Positions 25,813-35,773 of a stretch of DNA of 64,000 nt are shown one piece after another. The DNA lies in assembly GCF_022760925.1 (NCBI RefSeq), contig NZ_JAKTNT010000005.1, positions 98,598-162,597 of the forward strand. Direction: 5' to 3'. The position numbers and the translations under genes are program-made. The notes beneath the pieces are model-generated. The model ran no database searches and was not told the DNA's origin. It saw only the letters and a list, made by a program, of their open reading frames with translations. Within the stretch, counting starts at the first letter, position 1. Each line of letters starts with the position of its first letter. This DNA is from Thermus hydrothermalis. GTDB lineage: Bacteria > Deinococcota > Deinococci > Deinococcales > Thermaceae.

Positions 25813-26838
25813 CTAGGCCTGGGGGCGGCGCTCGGCGGGAAGCTCCACCTTGCGGCCGCAACGGCAGGTTTCCCCCTCCATGCGGAAGACGGTGCCGTCC
25901 GCCTTGGGGTAAAGCCAGAGCGCCCCGCAGTCGGGGCAACGCACCTCGGCCACCAGGGTGCGGATCTCCTCGGGGGAGAAGCGGTAGACCTCCCCGCACC
26001 AGTGGCAGACCACCTCCGCACCCCCCTCCTTGACGATCATGTCCTCCCTTTCCTCAGGGGTGAAGAAGACCAGGGCCTCCAGGGCCTTTTCCCGGTTGCA
26101 ACGGCACCGGAAGCGGGCAGGGATCTCGTCCGCCAGGAAGCCCAAGGCCCTAAGGTCCGTGCGGGCGAAGCCAAGCCCGGCGAGGAGCACCTCCAAGGTG
26201 CCCTCCAGGCCCTTCTCCCGAAGCAGAGGGGTGAGGCCCGGGATGCCCGCAAGGTTGGCCTCGAGGCGGCCTATCGCCTCCTCCGAAGCCCCCGGCATCA
26301 CCTGCACCGCCACGCCCCCCGCCACCTCCACCTCCCCTTCCCCCTTCACCCGCACACCCAGGAGCACCGCGGAGGGGATCTGCTCCGACTGCCAGAGGTA
26401 GTGGGCCAGGTCCTCGGCGATCTCCCCGGAAACCAGGGGCACGGTGCTGGTGTAGACCTCCCCATTGGGGAGGCTCCGGTCCACCCGCAAAACCCCGGCC
26501 CCCAGAAGCTCGCCCACGTTGAGCTTGCCGTCCTGCCGCAAGGGAACCTCCGCCCTGGGGTTCTGCACGTACCCCCGCACGTTTCCCAGGGCATCCGCCT
26601 CCACCACAAGCCCCCCCAAGGGCCCCGTCCCCTCCATGCGCAAGGTGATGCGCTCCTTAGGGGTTTTAAGGAGGAGCTGGGCCAGGAGGAGGGCCCCGGT
26701 CATGGCCCGGCCCAAGGCGGCAGTGGCCGTGGGGGAAAGGCCGTGGCGGCGCCGCGCTTCCTCCACGATGTCCGTGGTCTCCGCCGCCACCACCCGCAGG
26801 TTCCCCTCGCCGGCCAAACCCCGAAGAATCCTTCCCAT
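25813..26838 (-). CDS. hslO: Redox-regulated chaperone Hsp33 with an extra C-terminal cysteine motif
   Basis: This 341-residue holdase has the Hsp33 N-terminal body (RAMTGALLLAQLL, NVRGYVQNP, GEVYTSTVPLVSGEIAEDLAHYL) and the zinc redox switch CRC at 245-247 with CHWC at 278-281. In the family, oxidation releases zinc and activates chaperone function. It is about 50 residues longer than E. coli Hsp33 because of a C-terminal extension with CPDC at 301-304 and CRC at 325-327, the mirror image of the first motif. The extension probably forms a second zinc ribbon. The gene is divergent from cysS, with a shared 37-bp promoter region, and is followed by a stress protein gene. Confidence 0.9.
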   Translation of the reverse strand: MGRILRGLAGEGNLRVVAAETTDIVEEARRRHGLSPTATAALGRAMTGALLLAQLLLKTPKERITLRMEGTGPLGGLVVEADALGNVRGYVQNPRAEVPLRQDGKLNVGELLGAGVLRVDRSLPNGEVYTSTVPLVSGEIAEDLAHYLWQSEQIPSAVLLGVRVKGEGEVEVAGGVAVQVMPGASEEAIGRLEANLAGIPGLTPLLREKGLEGTLEVLLAGLGFARTDLRALGFLADEIPARFRCRCNREKALEALVFFTPEEREDMIVKEGGAEVVCHWCGEVYRFSPEEIRTLVAEVRCPDCGALWLYPKADGTVFRMEGETCRCGRKVELPAERRPQA

Positions 26839-26846
26839 ACCCCGCC

Positions 26847-26868
26847 ATTATGCCACGGGACCTATAAT
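26847..26868. promoter_or_regulatory. Divergent leaderless promoter pair (hslO / cysS)
   Basis: The plus strand has a consensus TATAAT (26863-26868) seven bases before the cysS ATG at 26876. The minus strand has CATAAT (26852-26847) eight bases before the hslO ATG at 26838. Confidence 0.6.
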
Positions 26869-26875
26869 CCTCCTT

Positions 26876-28321
26876 ATGGGCCTTGTCCTCTACGATACGT
26901 TAAGGCGGCAAAAGGTGCCCTTTGAACCCGCCACCCCCGGGCACGTGGGCATCTACGTCTGCGGTCCCACGGTCTACTCCGACCCCCACCTGGGCCACGC
27001 CCGGGGACCGGTGGTCTACGATGTTCTCCGCCGCTACTTCCTCCACAAGGGCTACAAGGTGCGCTTTGTATCCAACATCACCGACGTGGGCCACCTCACG
27101 GACGACGCCGACCAGGGGGAGGACAAGATTGAGAAGAGGGCCAAGCTGGAAAGGCTAGAGCCCATGGAGGTGGCGGAGAAGTACATGTGGAGCTATTTTG
27201 ACGCCATCCAGGCCCTAAACGTCCTCCGCCCCTCCATCGCCCCTCGGGCAAGCGGCCACATCCCCGAACAGATTGAGCTCACCGAGCGGCTTCTTAGGCT
27301 TGGCTACGCCTACGAGCGGAACGGAAGCGTCTACTTCCGCGTGCGGGCCTTCCCCGAGTACGGGAAGCTTTCCGGTAAGCGCCTGGAGGAGCTCAGGGCC
27401 GGCGCCCGGGTGGAGGTGCGGGAGGAGAAGGAAGACCCTTTGGACTTCGCCCTTTGGAAGCGGGCCGAGCCCGGGCACATCATGCGCTGGAAGAGCCCCT
27501 GGGGGGAAGGCTACCCGGGGTGGCACATTGAGTGCACCGCCATGAGCCTCAAGTACCTGGGGGAAGGGTTTGACCTCCACGCCGGGGGCATTGACCTGCA
27601 GTTCCCCCACCACGAGTGCGAGATCGCCCAGGCGGAGGCGGCGGGCTACCGCTTCGCCCGGCACTGGATGCACCACAACCACGTCCTCCTAGAGGGCGAG
27701 AAGATGGCCAAGAGCACGGGGAACCTGGTCCTACTCCACGACCTCCTGAAGGCCCACGAGCCCATGGCCCTCCGCTTCTACCTCCTGCAGACCCACTACC
27801 GGAGCCCCATGGACTTCACCTGGGAGGGCCTGGAGAGCGCCAAGCGGGGCTACGCCCGCCTCCTCCAGGCCTACCGGGAGGTGCGCCAAAGGCGGAAGAC
27901 CGCTTCCCCTGGCTCCACCCCCGGGCTGGAGCGGGCACTAGACGACCTGGAAAGGGCCTTCTTCCAGGCCATTGAGGACGACCTCGCTACCCCCGAGGCC
28001 CTCGCCGCCTTCTTCACCTTCCTGCCCGAGCTCAACCGCCTCCTGCCCGAGGCCAAGGGGGATAGCCTGGCCCGCGCCGAAGCCCTCTTCCACACCCTAG
28101 GGGAAGGCATCCTGGGGCTTTTCCCCCAACGGGTCTTGGAGGACCGGCTTTCCGGGCCCCTTCTGGAAGGGCTCATCGCCCTCCTCCTGGAGCTACGGGA
28201 GGAGGCCAGAAGGGCCAAGGACTACGCCCAAAGCGACCGCATCCGCGAGCGGCTAAAGGAGCTTGGGGTCATCGTGGAGGACACCAAGGAGGGCCCCAAG
28301 TGGCGGCTTGAGCTCATCTAA
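26876..28321 (+). CDS. cysS: Cysteinyl-tRNA synthetase
   Basis: This 481-residue class I synthetase charges tRNA-Cys. The HIGH motif is HLGH at 38-41, the KMSKS motif is KMAKS near 276, and the zinc ligands are Cys29 (YVCGPTVY), the Cys in HIECTAM near 219 and the HHECE segment near 244. The C-terminal helical DALR and anticodon-binding region follows. The ATG at 26876 is preceded by TATAAT at leaderless distance; the long upstream open frame is antisense to hslO and is not coding. The gene ends just before the terminator at 28325-28346. Confidence 0.95.
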   Translation: MGLVLYDTLRRQKVPFEPATPGHVGIYVCGPTVYSDPHLGHARGPVVYDVLRRYFLHKGYKVRFVSNITDVGHLTDDADQGEDKIEKRAKLERLEPMEVAEKYMWSYFDAIQALNVLRPSIAPRASGHIPEQIELTERLLRLGYAYERNGSVYFRVRAFPEYGKLSGKRLEELRAGARVEVREEKEDPLDFALWKRAEPGHIMRWKSPWGEGYPGWHIECTAMSLKYLGEGFDLHAGGIDLQFPHHECEIAQAEAAGYRFARHWMHHNHVLLEGEKMAKSTGNLVLLHDLLKAHEPMALRFYLLQTHYRSPMDFTWEGLESAKRGYARLLQAYREVRQRRKTASPGSTPGLERALDDLERAFFQAIEDDLATPEALAAFFTFLPELNRLLPEAKGDSLARAEALFHTLGEGILGLFPQRVLEDRLSGPLLEGLIALLLELREEARRAKDYAQSDRIRERLKELGVIVEDTKEGPKWRLELI

Positions 28322-28324
28322 AAA

Positions 28325-28346
28325 GCCCCCGGGATACCCCGGGGGC
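28325..28346. terminator. Terminator between cysS and the fadB operon
   Basis: A perfect 9-bp stem (28325-28333 with 28338-28346) has a four-base loop. The A-run to its left gives a U-tract for the minus-strand operon; there is no T-run for cysS. Confidence 0.7.
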
Positions 28347-28361
28347 CAAGAGCCTAGGAGG

Positions 28362-30092
28362 CTAGCGGGGGATGGGGTAGCCCTCGGCCTCGAGGACCGC
28401 CCCCGCAATCTCCCGCCTCAAAGAAATGAAATCCACCGCTGGGCGCTTTGTAAGCCGGCGCACAGCTGAGAGGATGAAGCTTTGCTCATCCCCCTGGGCT
28501 AACCGAGGCACCACCTGGCTGGCTCGCATCTGCGCCCGGTCTGCCGCCTGATAGAGGTAGAGCCTGGCCATCTTTTCTGCCACTCCACCAAGCCTACGGG
28601 CCCGCAACAAGGCACTTTCTGCAGCATAGATGTCAATGAGGAGATCGGCAGCAGCGGCAAGGAGCTCCTCCTCCTCCTCTAGTCTCTGCTGGAAACGCAT
28701 CGCTCCGAGGCCCGAAAGCATGAGGGCGAGCTTCTTCAAGTTTTGGATCAAGGCCGCTTCTTGGTCTTCAGGTTCCTCAAAGCTGGGGGACATGAGCTCA
28801 TCCTGAAGCTTAGTAGCCGCCTGAACCAGGGGCAACTCCCCCTTCATGGCCCGCCGTAGGAGCATCCCTGGGATGAGAAGCCGGTTGATCTCGTTGGTCC
28901 CTTCAAAAATACGGTTGATACGGGCATCCCGGTAAGCCCGTTCTATGGGGTACTCCTGGGAGTAGCCGTAACCCCCGTGAATCTGGACCCCTTCATCCAC
29001 AGCGTAGGCCAAGACCTCCGAGCCAAGCACCTTGATGATGCTAGCCTCTATTGCGTACTCCTCAATACCTGCCATTACCGCTTCCGGGCCCTTCTTGTCA
29101 CCGATGGCCTCATCAATGAGGCCCATGGTGCGGTAAACGGCACTTTCCCCGGCAAAGGCCCGCGTCGCCATCTCGGCCAATTTCTCCTGGATCAGGCCGA
29201 ACTGGGCGATGGGCTTACCAAACTGAACCCGCTCCTTGGCGTACTTGGTGGAAATCTCTAAAGCGAGTTTAGCCCCACCAATGGAGCCCGCACCCAGCTT
29301 GTAACGCCCGACGTTCAAGATGTTGAAAGCGATCTTGTGCCCCTTGCCAATCTCTCCCAGCACGTTCTCCACGGGCACCTTGACGTCTTCCAAGATCACT
29401 TGCCTGGTGGAGGAGGACTTAATCCCCATCTTCTTCTCTTCAGGGCCCACCTTCACCCCGAAGCCCCGCTCCACGATGAAAGCGGTGAACTTCTCCCCAT
29501 CCACCTTGGCGAACACGATGAAGACGTCAGCGAAGCCGGCATTGGAGATCCATTGCTTCACACCGTTGAGAATGTAGTACTTCCCATCCTCCGAAAGGGT
29601 GGCCCGGGTCTTCCCTGAAAGCGCATCGGAGCCGGCCCCAGGTTCGGTAAGGCAATAAGCGCCCACCCATTCCCCCGTCACCATCTTCGGCAAATACTTT
29701 TGCTTCTGTGCTTCGTTGCCAAAGTAGATGATGGGAAGCATGGCCAAAGTGGTGTGGGCTCCGTGTGTAACGGCAAAACCTCCTAATCCCGCGAGATTTT
29801 CAGCAATAACCGTGGAAACTGTCTTAGGAAGGTCCAGGCCCCCGTACGCTTCAGGCGTTTCAGCACCCAAAAGGCCCAACTCCCCCGCCTTGCGGAGCAA
29901 ATCGCGGTTCAGCTCCAGCTCACCATGCTCCAAGCGCTCCAAAAGAGGGAGCACTTCCCGCTCCGCAAACGTACGGGTTGTCTTGGCAATTTCGCGAATC
30001 GTGGAGTCAAAGTCCTCTGGGGTGTAAATGCGCTCCGGAGCCTCCAAAAGCCAGCCGCCGCCTTTCTGCCAAAGCTTCTTCTCTTCTACCAT
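28362..30092 (-). CDS. Long-type acyl-CoA dehydrogenase
   Basis: This 576-residue dehydrogenase has the normal acyl-CoA dehydrogenase core ([62 protein letters not shown]) plus a C-terminal helical extension of about 170 residues, as in the VLCAD-like and Bacillus FadE-like types that handle long chains. It is the last gene of the fadB-thiolase-dehydrogenase operon (12-base gap) and would carry out the first oxidation step. Third codon positions are visibly richer in A/T than in cysS next door. The terminator at 28325-28346 closes the operon. Confidence 0.92.
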   Translation of the reverse strand: MVEEKKLWQKGGGWLLEAPERIYTPEDFDSTIREIAKTTRTFAEREVLPLLERLEHGELELNRDLLRKAGELGLLGAETPEAYGGLDLPKTVSTVIAENLAGLGGFAVTHGAHTTLAMLPIIYFGNEAQKQKYLPKMVTGEWVGAYCLTEPGAGSDALSGKTRATLSEDGKYYILNGVKQWISNAGFADVFIVFAKVDGEKFTAFIVERGFGVKVGPEEKKMGIKSSSTRQVILEDVKVPVENVLGEIGKGHKIAFNILNVGRYKLGAGSIGGAKLALEISTKYAKERVQFGKPIAQFGLIQEKLAEMATRAFAGESAVYRTMGLIDEAIGDKKGPEAVMAGIEEYAIEASIIKVLGSEVLAYAVDEGVQIHGGYGYSQEYPIERAYRDARINRIFEGTNEINRLLIPGMLLRRAMKGELPLVQAATKLQDELMSPSFEEPEDQEAALIQNLKKLALMLSGLGAMRFQQRLEEEEELLAAAADLLIDIYAAESALLRARRLGGVAEKMARLYLYQAADRAQMRASQVVPRLAQGDEQSFILSAVRRLTKRPAVDFISLRREIAGAVLEAEGYPIPR

Positions 30093-30104
30093 ACTCCCCT
30101 CCTT

Positions 30105-31298
30105 CTACGCCGGGTACACCTCAAAAACACCAGCAGCCCCCATGCCGCCGCCGATGCACATGGTCACAAGACCATACCCCCCACCGCGCCGGGAAAGCTC
30201 GGAAATAAGCTGCGCCGTGAGCTTAGCCCCCGTGGCCCCCAAGGGGTGGCCGAGAGCGATGGCCCCCCCGTTCACGTTGGTCTTCTCCTCCGGCATCCCC
30301 AAGCTCCGCATCACCGCCAAAACCTGGGCGGCAAAAGCTTCGTTGAACTCTATGAGGTCAATCTGATCCAGGGTAAGGCCCGCCCGCTGAAGGGCCTTGG
30401 GGATAGCCTTCACCGGTCCAATGCCCATGATGTCGGGCTCCACACCGGCCACGGCGAAGCTGACGAAGCGGGCCAAGGGTTTTAGGCCTAGAGCCTCCGC
30501 CTTCTCCCGGCTCATGACAACGACCGCCGCCGCCCCATCGGAGTAGGGACTGGCGTTCCCTGCGGTCACCGTGCCCCCCTTCTTGAAGGCGGGGCGGAGC
30601 TTGGCCAGGGCCTCGAGAGTGGTGTCCGGACGAACAGTTTCGTCTTTCTCCACGACCGTTTCCTCTACCACCTTCTTGGTGCCCTGGAAAGTCACTTTGG
30701 GTACGCGAATGGGAACGATCTCGGTGAACTTCCCCTCCCGCTGGGCTTTGGCTGCCAGCTGGTGGCTTCTATACGCCCACTTGTCCTGGTCTTCCCGGGA
30801 TATGCCAAAGCGCTCCGCTACCCGCTCGGCGGTGTAACCCATGCCGATGTACGTGGAGTACGCCTCTGGACTCCAGGTATCGGGGGTAAGCTCAGGGTGC
30901 AAGCGGGTTACAAACCCAGACATGGGCACCTGACTCATCACCTCCACGCCACCCGCAAGCACCCCATCCGCCATCCCTGTCATTACAGCTTGAGCCGCCA
31001 TGGCAATGGTCTGCAGACCCGAAGAGCAAAAACGGTTAACAGTGGCACCCGATACCTCTATTGGGAAGCCAGCCCTCAAAAGAGCCAACCGTGCGATGTT
31101 TAGCCCCTGTCCCGCTTCTGGAACCGCACAACCCCAAAGGACATCCTCCAGCTCCCGTGGATCCAAGCCAATGCGCTCCACAGCCCCGCGCATCACCTGT
31201 GCAGAAAGATCCACTGGGTGCAGATTCGCAAAAGCGCCGTCCCGCTTTCCCCGCCCAACCGGGCTCCTCACCGCACTGACAATGACTGCCTCACGCAT
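30105..31298 (-). CDS. fadA: Acetyl-CoA acyltransferase (thiolase)
   Basis: This 397-residue thiolase performs the last beta-oxidation step, cleaving 3-ketoacyl-CoA. The nucleophilic Cys is in [16 protein letters not shown] near residue 90, the second motif is [17 protein letters not shown], and the base Cys is in [10 protein letters not shown] near the C-terminus. I placed the start at 31298 ([13 protein letters not shown]); the seven codons upstream have no family sequence. It lies 22 bases after fadB and 12 before the acyl-CoA dehydrogenase gene. Confidence 0.94.
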   Translation of the reverse strand: MREAVIVSAVRSPVGRGKRDGAFANLHPVDLSAQVMRGAVERIGLDPRELEDVLWGCAVPEAGQGLNIARLALLRAGFPIEVSGATVNRFCSSGLQTIAMAAQAVMTGMADGVLAGGVEVMSQVPMSGFVTRLHPELTPDTWSPEAYSTYIGMGYTAERVAERFGISREDQDKWAYRSHQLAAKAQREGKFTEIVPIRVPKVTFQGTKKVVEETVVEKDETVRPDTTLEALAKLRPAFKKGGTVTAGNASPYSDGAAAVVVMSREKAEALGLKPLARFVSFAVAGVEPDIMGIGPVKAIPKALQRAGLTLDQIDLIEFNEAFAAQVLAVMRSLGMPEEKTNVNGGAIALGHPLGATGAKLTAQLISELSRRGGGYGLVTMCIGGGMGAAGVFEVYPA

Positions 31299-31320
31299 TT
31301 TCCATCCCCCTAGCGCCACC

Positions 31321-33615
31321 TTAGTTCCGCAGCGGCTTGCCCGTCTTCAAAGTGTAGGCAATCCGCTCCTGCGTTTTCCGCGTGCCCAACAGCCGGACAA
31401 AAGCCTCGCGCTCCAGCTCCAGCAAGAAGTCTTCCGTCACCTCACGTCGCGGTCCACCTCCACCCGAAAGAACCCACGCAATTTCCTGGCCAATTTTGAC
31501 CTCGTGGTCGGTGATCTCCCCTGCCTCCCGGAATTGCCAAACGGCGTACTTTAAGTTGCCCAAGGCCTCATCGCCCAGAACTGTGATTTTGGAAGGAAGG
31601 GGAGGACGGTAATCCACAGCAAGCTCCAGCACCTTCCGCTTCGCGTCTGCGATGAGGAAGTCACGGTTCATCGTTATGCCATCGCGATCCCGGAGGAAGC
31701 CGAGCTTCTTGGCCTCGAGAGCACTTGTGGCCACCTTAGCCGTGGCGATAAGCTCAAATGCCCGACGCACACCCTCAAACAAGTCCGCCTGGGCGAAGCC
31801 AGAAAGTTCCCTCGTGAAGCGCAGGAGCATCTCCTTGGTGCCCCCACCTGCGGGCAACAAGCCGACCCCAGCCTCTACAAGGCCGGTATACAGTTCGGCA
31901 TGCGCCTGCACATGGTCTGCATGGAGCATGAACTCAGCTCCCCCACCCAAGGTCAGACCGAAGGGGGCCACCACAACCGGGAACGGAGCGTACCGAATCG
32001 CCTTAGTGGCCTGTTGGAAAAAGTATGTGGCGCGCTTGAGCTCAGCCCAATCTCCCTCCTGAGCTAAGGACAGAATGAGGGCGAGGTTCGCTCCTGCTGA
32101 AAAGGCCCGGGGGTCCTCATTACCAATGACCAATCCTAGGTAATCCCCCGCTTCCACCGTTCTCAGCGCCTTCTCCAGGGTTCGGAGGACCCCTTCCCCG
32201 ATGGCATTCATCTTGCTGTGGAACTCCAGCAAGAGCACCCCGTCGCCCAGGTCCAAGATGGAAGCTTCGGAAGTAGAATGCAGGACCCTCCCCTCCCGCT
32301 TGAGAGGCTTCAGTTGAATGATGTCGGGACGGCTTGGAAGGGGGTGGTATACGCCATCAAAGCCCAGGAAGGTCCCGTTGAGATAGAAGCGCTCATGCCC
32401 CCGAATCCAGTCGGGTTCCTCAAGCCCAAACTCCCGGAAAACCTGGCGCACGTAATCCAACCCCAGGGCATCCATGTTCTTAAAGGGCCCTTCTTCCCAC
32501 CCAAAGCCCCACTCCAAGGCCTGGTCCACCCCTACAAGGTCATAGGCGATGTCGGGGGCCTTTGAAATGGTGTAGTGGGCCGTCAAGGCAAAGAGCTCTT
32601 TCAAAAAGGCACCGTACTTTCCGGGTAGTTGCTGAGCTCCCCGAAGCCGTTCCTCCAAGGGTTTATCCTTCAAGGCACTCAGCTCCGGAAGCTCTAGCTT
32701 CTGGCGTGGGCGGTACTCGAGGGTGGCGTAATCCAGGGTATAACGTTCCCCATCTACTTTCTTGTAGAAACCTGCCCCTGTCTTATCGCCTAAAAGCCCC
32801 CGCTCAACAAGCTGATAAAACCACTCTGGGAGCTTAAAGTCCTCTCCTGTAGCCTCTGCAAGCTCTTCCGCCACCAGCTTCAGTACGTCCAACCCCGTAA
32901 GGTCTGCCGTACGGAAGGTAGCCGAATTAGGACGCCCCAAGAGGGAGCCCGTGAGGGCATCCACCTCGTCAATGGTCAGGCCGTGCTTTTCCATAAGCCG
33001 CATGGCCTGCACCATTCCATACACGCCCAACCGGTTGGCGATAAATCCCGGGCTATCCTTGGCTAGAACCACACCCTTACCCAGGATACGTTCGCCAAAA
33101 CGCCGCATCGCTGCCACAACATCCGAGTCCGTCTCGGGTGTTGGAATGATCTCCAATAGGTGGAGGTACCGGGGCGGGTTAAAGAAGTGGGTCCCCAAGA
33201 AGCGGCGCTTAAATCCTTCCGAGCGACCCTCCAACAAAACCCGCATCGGGATGCTGCTGGTGTTCGAACTAACAATAGCATCCGGATGCAGCACGGATTC
33301 CAGCCGGGCATAAAGGGCCCGTTTTGGCTCCACCTTTTCCACAATTGCTTCCACTACCCAGTCACAATCCTTCAGTTTGTCTAGGTCATCCTCAATATTG
33401 CCCACATCAATGTAGCTTGCCAAATCCTTATCCATGAACGCAGGAAACTTGGACTTCAGAGCACGCTCCAGACCCTGCTTAGCAGGACCATTACGGTCAT
33501 CCTGACCGGGTATATCCAGGAGCACCACTGGGATGCCTGCGCTAATAACCAACGCAGCAATCCCACTGCCCATGGTTCCAGCCCCTATGACCCCAACCTT
33601 TTTGATCCGACGCAT
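31321..33615 (-). CDS. fadB: 3-hydroxyacyl-CoA dehydrogenase / enoyl-CoA hydratase (FadB/FadN type)
   Basis: This 764-residue bifunctional enzyme catalyses hydration and oxidation steps of beta-oxidation. The NAD-binding HAD domain is first ([18 protein letters not shown], residues 4-21; [24 protein letters not shown]), and the crotonase domain is C-terminal ([33 protein letters not shown]). This order is the reverse of E. coli FadB and matches the FadN type. The start at 33615 follows GGGGAGG. An in-frame ATG at 33645 is ruled out because it lies upstream of the predicted transcription start and inside the operator at 33631-33645. Confidence 0.94.
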   Translation of the reverse strand: MRRIKKVGVIGAGTMGSGIAALVISAGIPVVLLDIPGQDDRNGPAKQGLERALKSKFPAFMDKDLASYIDVGNIEDDLDKLKDCDWVVEAIVEKVEPKRALYARLESVLHPDAIVSSNTSSIPMRVLLEGRSEGFKRRFLGTHFFNPPRYLHLLEIIPTPETDSDVVAAMRRFGERILGKGVVLAKDSPGFIANRLGVYGMVQAMRLMEKHGLTIDEVDALTGSLLGRPNSATFRTADLTGLDVLKLVAEELAEATGEDFKLPEWFYQLVERGLLGDKTGAGFYKKVDGERYTLDYATLEYRPRQKLELPELSALKDKPLEERLRGAQQLPGKYGAFLKELFALTAHYTISKAPDIAYDLVGVDQALEWGFGWEEGPFKNMDALGLDYVRQVFREFGLEEPDWIRGHERFYLNGTFLGFDGVYHPLPSRPDIIQLKPLKREGRVLHSTSEASILDLGDGVLLLEFHSKMNAIGEGVLRTLEKALRTVEAGDYLGLVIGNEDPRAFSAGANLALILSLAQEGDWAELKRATYFFQQATKAIRYAPFPVVVAPFGLTLGGGAEFMLHADHVQAHAELYTGLVEAGVGLLPAGGGTKEMLLRFTRELSGFAQADLFEGVRRAFELIATAKVATSALEAKKLGFLRDRDGITMNRDFLIADAKRKVLELAVDYRPPLPSKITVLGDEALGNLKYAVWQFREAGEITDHEVKIGQEIAWVLSGGGGPRREVTEDFLLELEREAFVRLLGTRKTQERIAYTLKTGKPLRN

Positions 33616-33630
33616 CTTTTCCTCCCCAAA

Positions 33631-33645
33631 CTTATACTCGGTCAA
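33631..33645 (+). promoter_or_regulatory. Candidate fatty-acid regulon operator, site 2 (fadB)
   Basis: The plus strand reads CTTATACTCGGTCAA. It begins right at the downstream edge of the fadB -10 box and covers the predicted transcription start of the minus-strand operon, a classic repressor position. See also 9848-9862, 41015-41029 and 48727-48741. Confidence 0.65.
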
Positions 33646-33674
33646 AGTTTAATGCCAAAGGCATCTGCCGTCAA
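33646..33674 (-). promoter_or_regulatory. Promoter of the fadB-thiolase-dehydrogenase operon
   Basis: On the minus strand TTGACG (33674-33669) and TAAACT (33651-33646) are 17 bases apart. The leader to the ATG at 33615 includes a GGGGAGG ribosome-binding site. Confidence 0.65.
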
Positions 33675-33699
33675 GATGTATCCTACTCCCTATCGCACC

Positions 33700-34050
33700 T
33701 CACTTACCCGGTCGCTCCTTACAAAGCTCCAGAAACGCGCGCCTTAGCTCCCGCACCTCCTCACGCAAGGCTCCCAACTCCTTCTCTACTTGTCCTAGCC
33801 GGCTCTCCAACGAGCTTTGCCGCATCTGCCGGCGCATGTACCATTCCGCCACCAGGCGCATGCTCGGATCCTCCATCAACCAGCGCATGAAAGCATCGGC
33901 TAGCGTCTCACGGCGTCCAGGGGGACCGTGATCCTTGCCATAAAGAAGATGCCGCTCTATGAGTTCCGGGATCTTGGGGTTCAACGGCCCACCGCTTTGC
34001 CTGTAAAAGGCCCGTATACGCTCCTCCATGCTCAAATCGCTCTTTCCCAT
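33700..34050 (-). CDS. Small coiled-coil protein, phasin-like in character
   Basis: I do not recognise this 116-residue protein with confidence. The first half is helical and basic (ERIRAFYRQSGGPLNPKIPELIERHLLYGKDHG). The second half is a heptad coiled coil (SSLESRLGQVEKELGALREEVRELRRAFLELC) like those of phasins or polyhydroxyalkanoate-associated small proteins. No signal peptide or membrane segment is visible. It is the last gene of the operon with acyl-CoA ligase, 10 bases after the UbiB-like kinase, so a lipid-associated role is likely but unproven. Confidence 0.7.
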   Translation of the reverse strand: MGKSDLSMEERIRAFYRQSGGPLNPKIPELIERHLLYGKDHGPPGRRETLADAFMRWLMEDPSMRLVAEWYMRRQMRQSSLESRLGQVEKELGALREEVRELRRAFLELCKERPGK

Positions 34051-34060
34051 TCAACACCCC

Positions 34061-35761
34061 CTAAATGCGCTGCCGCACAACCTTATACGCCAGGTACCCT
34101 GAAAGGATCAGGCCACCCCAAAGCCCCAACTGCCCCGCAAACCGCACAAGGAAGGGGTCGCGGGAGGAATCCCCACCAAACGCCAGGAGAATGGATCCCC
34201 CGAGAAAGAGCCCGCTCGCTAACATACCCAACGAGAGCCGGTTAACCAACCGGGACATCAGACGCTCTTGATCGTGGGCCAGCCTCCCTTCAAGAACCAA
34301 TCTAAACTCATTCCAGGCTAAGTTTTCCAAAATCTCCTTAACCCTTCGGGGAAGCGTGGCTAAAAACTCCAACCCTTCTGCCAAAAAGCTCGCATTGGTG
34401 CGATAATTGAACCGGCGCTTAAGCCAGCTCTCTATAATCCGTATGTCCGCAGACTCCACTACATGATGGAAGCTAATCTCCGGGCAAAGCCAACGCGCTG
34501 TACCTTCTGCCGCGGACCATCCTTTTGCCCACAAGGCAAGACCCGAGGGGATGCGGCAATGATTTTGGAAGGCGATTTTTATAGACCGTATAAGAAAATC
34601 GCCCCAATTTCGCAGGCTACCCTGCTCCGTGTTGACGTAATGGATGCCCAGAGCCCGAAGCTGATCCCGCAGCCTCCCCCGATCCGTAAAGGCTGTGGGT
34701 TCGTAAACCTCCATGATCGTTTCGGCAGCGTCCTTTGCTTGGCCCGACCGCACATGAAGCAACGTGCGAAAAATCGCCTCTATATGGGTAGCGTCCATGC
34801 GACCCATCATTCCCCAATCAATGATGTAGCACTTGCGGTTATGCCGGTGTATCATCAGGTTCCCCCCATGGGGATCCGCGTGATATAAGCCCTCAAGGAA
34901 GGTTTTAATGTAAATGTGGGCTAGGTCCAACATGATCTCAAGACGCTCTTCAAAAGTAAAGAAATCTACCGGAAAATCTTTTAGGTTCCAACCGTCTACA
35001 AACTCCATTACGAGCACTCGTTGGGTTGCCAAGTACACCTCTGGAACAGCCAAGGTGGCGAATTCTTCCGCCATCCGGCGCCCCTCTTCGGTATTGCGCG
35101 CCTCAAGACGCATGTCTAGCTCTGACATGGCGCTAGAATAATAGTCCTCCAATATACCGGGCAAATCCAACGAAGCAGCAATGGGAGGAGGCAAAAGTCG
35201 TTGAACCCGGGACGCGATCCGCTTTATCACGCCAATGTCGGTTTGGAACAACAGGTCCACCAACGGGCGCACCACCTTAACCGCACAAGCACGCCCATCC
35301 CGCAACTCCGCCCGATACACTTGAGCCACAGAAGCAGACGCAAGGGGTTGGGGATCAATCCAGTTAAACGTTTCCAATCCCTCGGGAAGTTCCTCCTCCA
35401 AAACCAAAGCGATGTAGGGAAAGGCCATGGGAGGAACCTCGTCTAGGAGAGTTTTAAGCTCGTCCGTAAATGGGTCGGGAAAGAGCTCCTGCCGGGTAAC
35501 CAACACCTGACCCAATTTGATGTACGTGGGCCCAAGCTCCTGAAACGCTTGCTTTACCCGACGCCCTAGTGCCCGCCATCCTTCCTCAGACCGCGGTAGG
35601 CCTCCCGCAAGAAGCTGGGACAATCCATAACGGGCCATGGTGCTTACCACAGCTCGCATGCGGGCACGAGGCGTGATCGTCTTCGCCTTAGCCTCTAGTT
35701 CCTGCTTCAGCCGCCTGCGCTCCTCCTCCGATAAGCGGTACCGTCGCACCGAGTCCACCAT
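34061..35761 (-). CDS. ABC1/UbiB-family atypical protein kinase, membrane-anchored
   Basis: This 566-residue protein has the ABC1 (COQ8/UbiB) kinase features: the KxGQ-type motif (YIKLGQVLVTRQELFPDPFTDEL), the nucleotide-binding segment ASVAQVYRAELRDGRACAVKV, the ExD-like MSELDMRLEARN, and the catalytic HADPHGGNL and DWGMMG segments. Two hydrophobic helices end the protein. Family members support isoprenoid-quinone synthesis or lipid homeostasis. Here it sits between acyl-CoA ligase/envelope genes and a coiled-coil gene, not next to quinone genes, so a role in lipid handling is a reasonable inference. The gap to its upstream neighbour is 12 bases. Confidence 0.88.
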   Translation of the reverse strand: MVDSVRRYRLSEEERRRLKQELEAKAKTITPRARMRAVVSTMARYGLSQLLAGGLPRSEEGWRALGRRVKQAFQELGPTYIKLGQVLVTRQELFPDPFTDELKTLLDEVPPMAFPYIALVLEEELPEGLETFNWIDPQPLASASVAQVYRAELRDGRACAVKVVRPLVDLLFQTDIGVIKRIASRVQRLLPPPIAASLDLPGILEDYYSSAMSELDMRLEARNTEEGRRMAEEFATLAVPEVYLATQRVLVMEFVDGWNLKDFPVDFFTFEERLEIMLDLAHIYIKTFLEGLYHADPHGGNLMIHRHNRKCYIIDWGMMGRMDATHIEAIFRTLLHVRSGQAKDAAETIMEVYEPTAFTDRGRLRDQLRALGIHYVNTEQGSLRNWGDFLIRSIKIAFQNHCRIPSGLALWAKGWSAAEGTARWLCPEISFHHVVESADIRIIESWLKRRFNYRTNASFLAEGLEFLATLPRRVKEILENLAWNEFRLVLEGRLAHDQERLMSRLVNRLSLGMLASGLFLGGSILLAFGGDSSRDPFLVRFAGQLGLWGGLILSGYLAYKVVRQRI

Positions 35762-35773
35762 CGCAATCCCCCC

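Noticed and set aside
26465..26875. Extended N-terminus of CysRS
   Set aside because: It is antisense to hslO, and a consensus -10 box lies seven bases before the conserved MGLVLYDTL start.
33616..33645. Start of FadB at MTEYKFGEEK and of DegV at MTQYKIGG (48741)
   Set aside because: Both ATGs lie within the candidate operator and upstream of the predicted transcription starts. The resemblance of the two peptides comes from the shared DNA element, not from protein homology.
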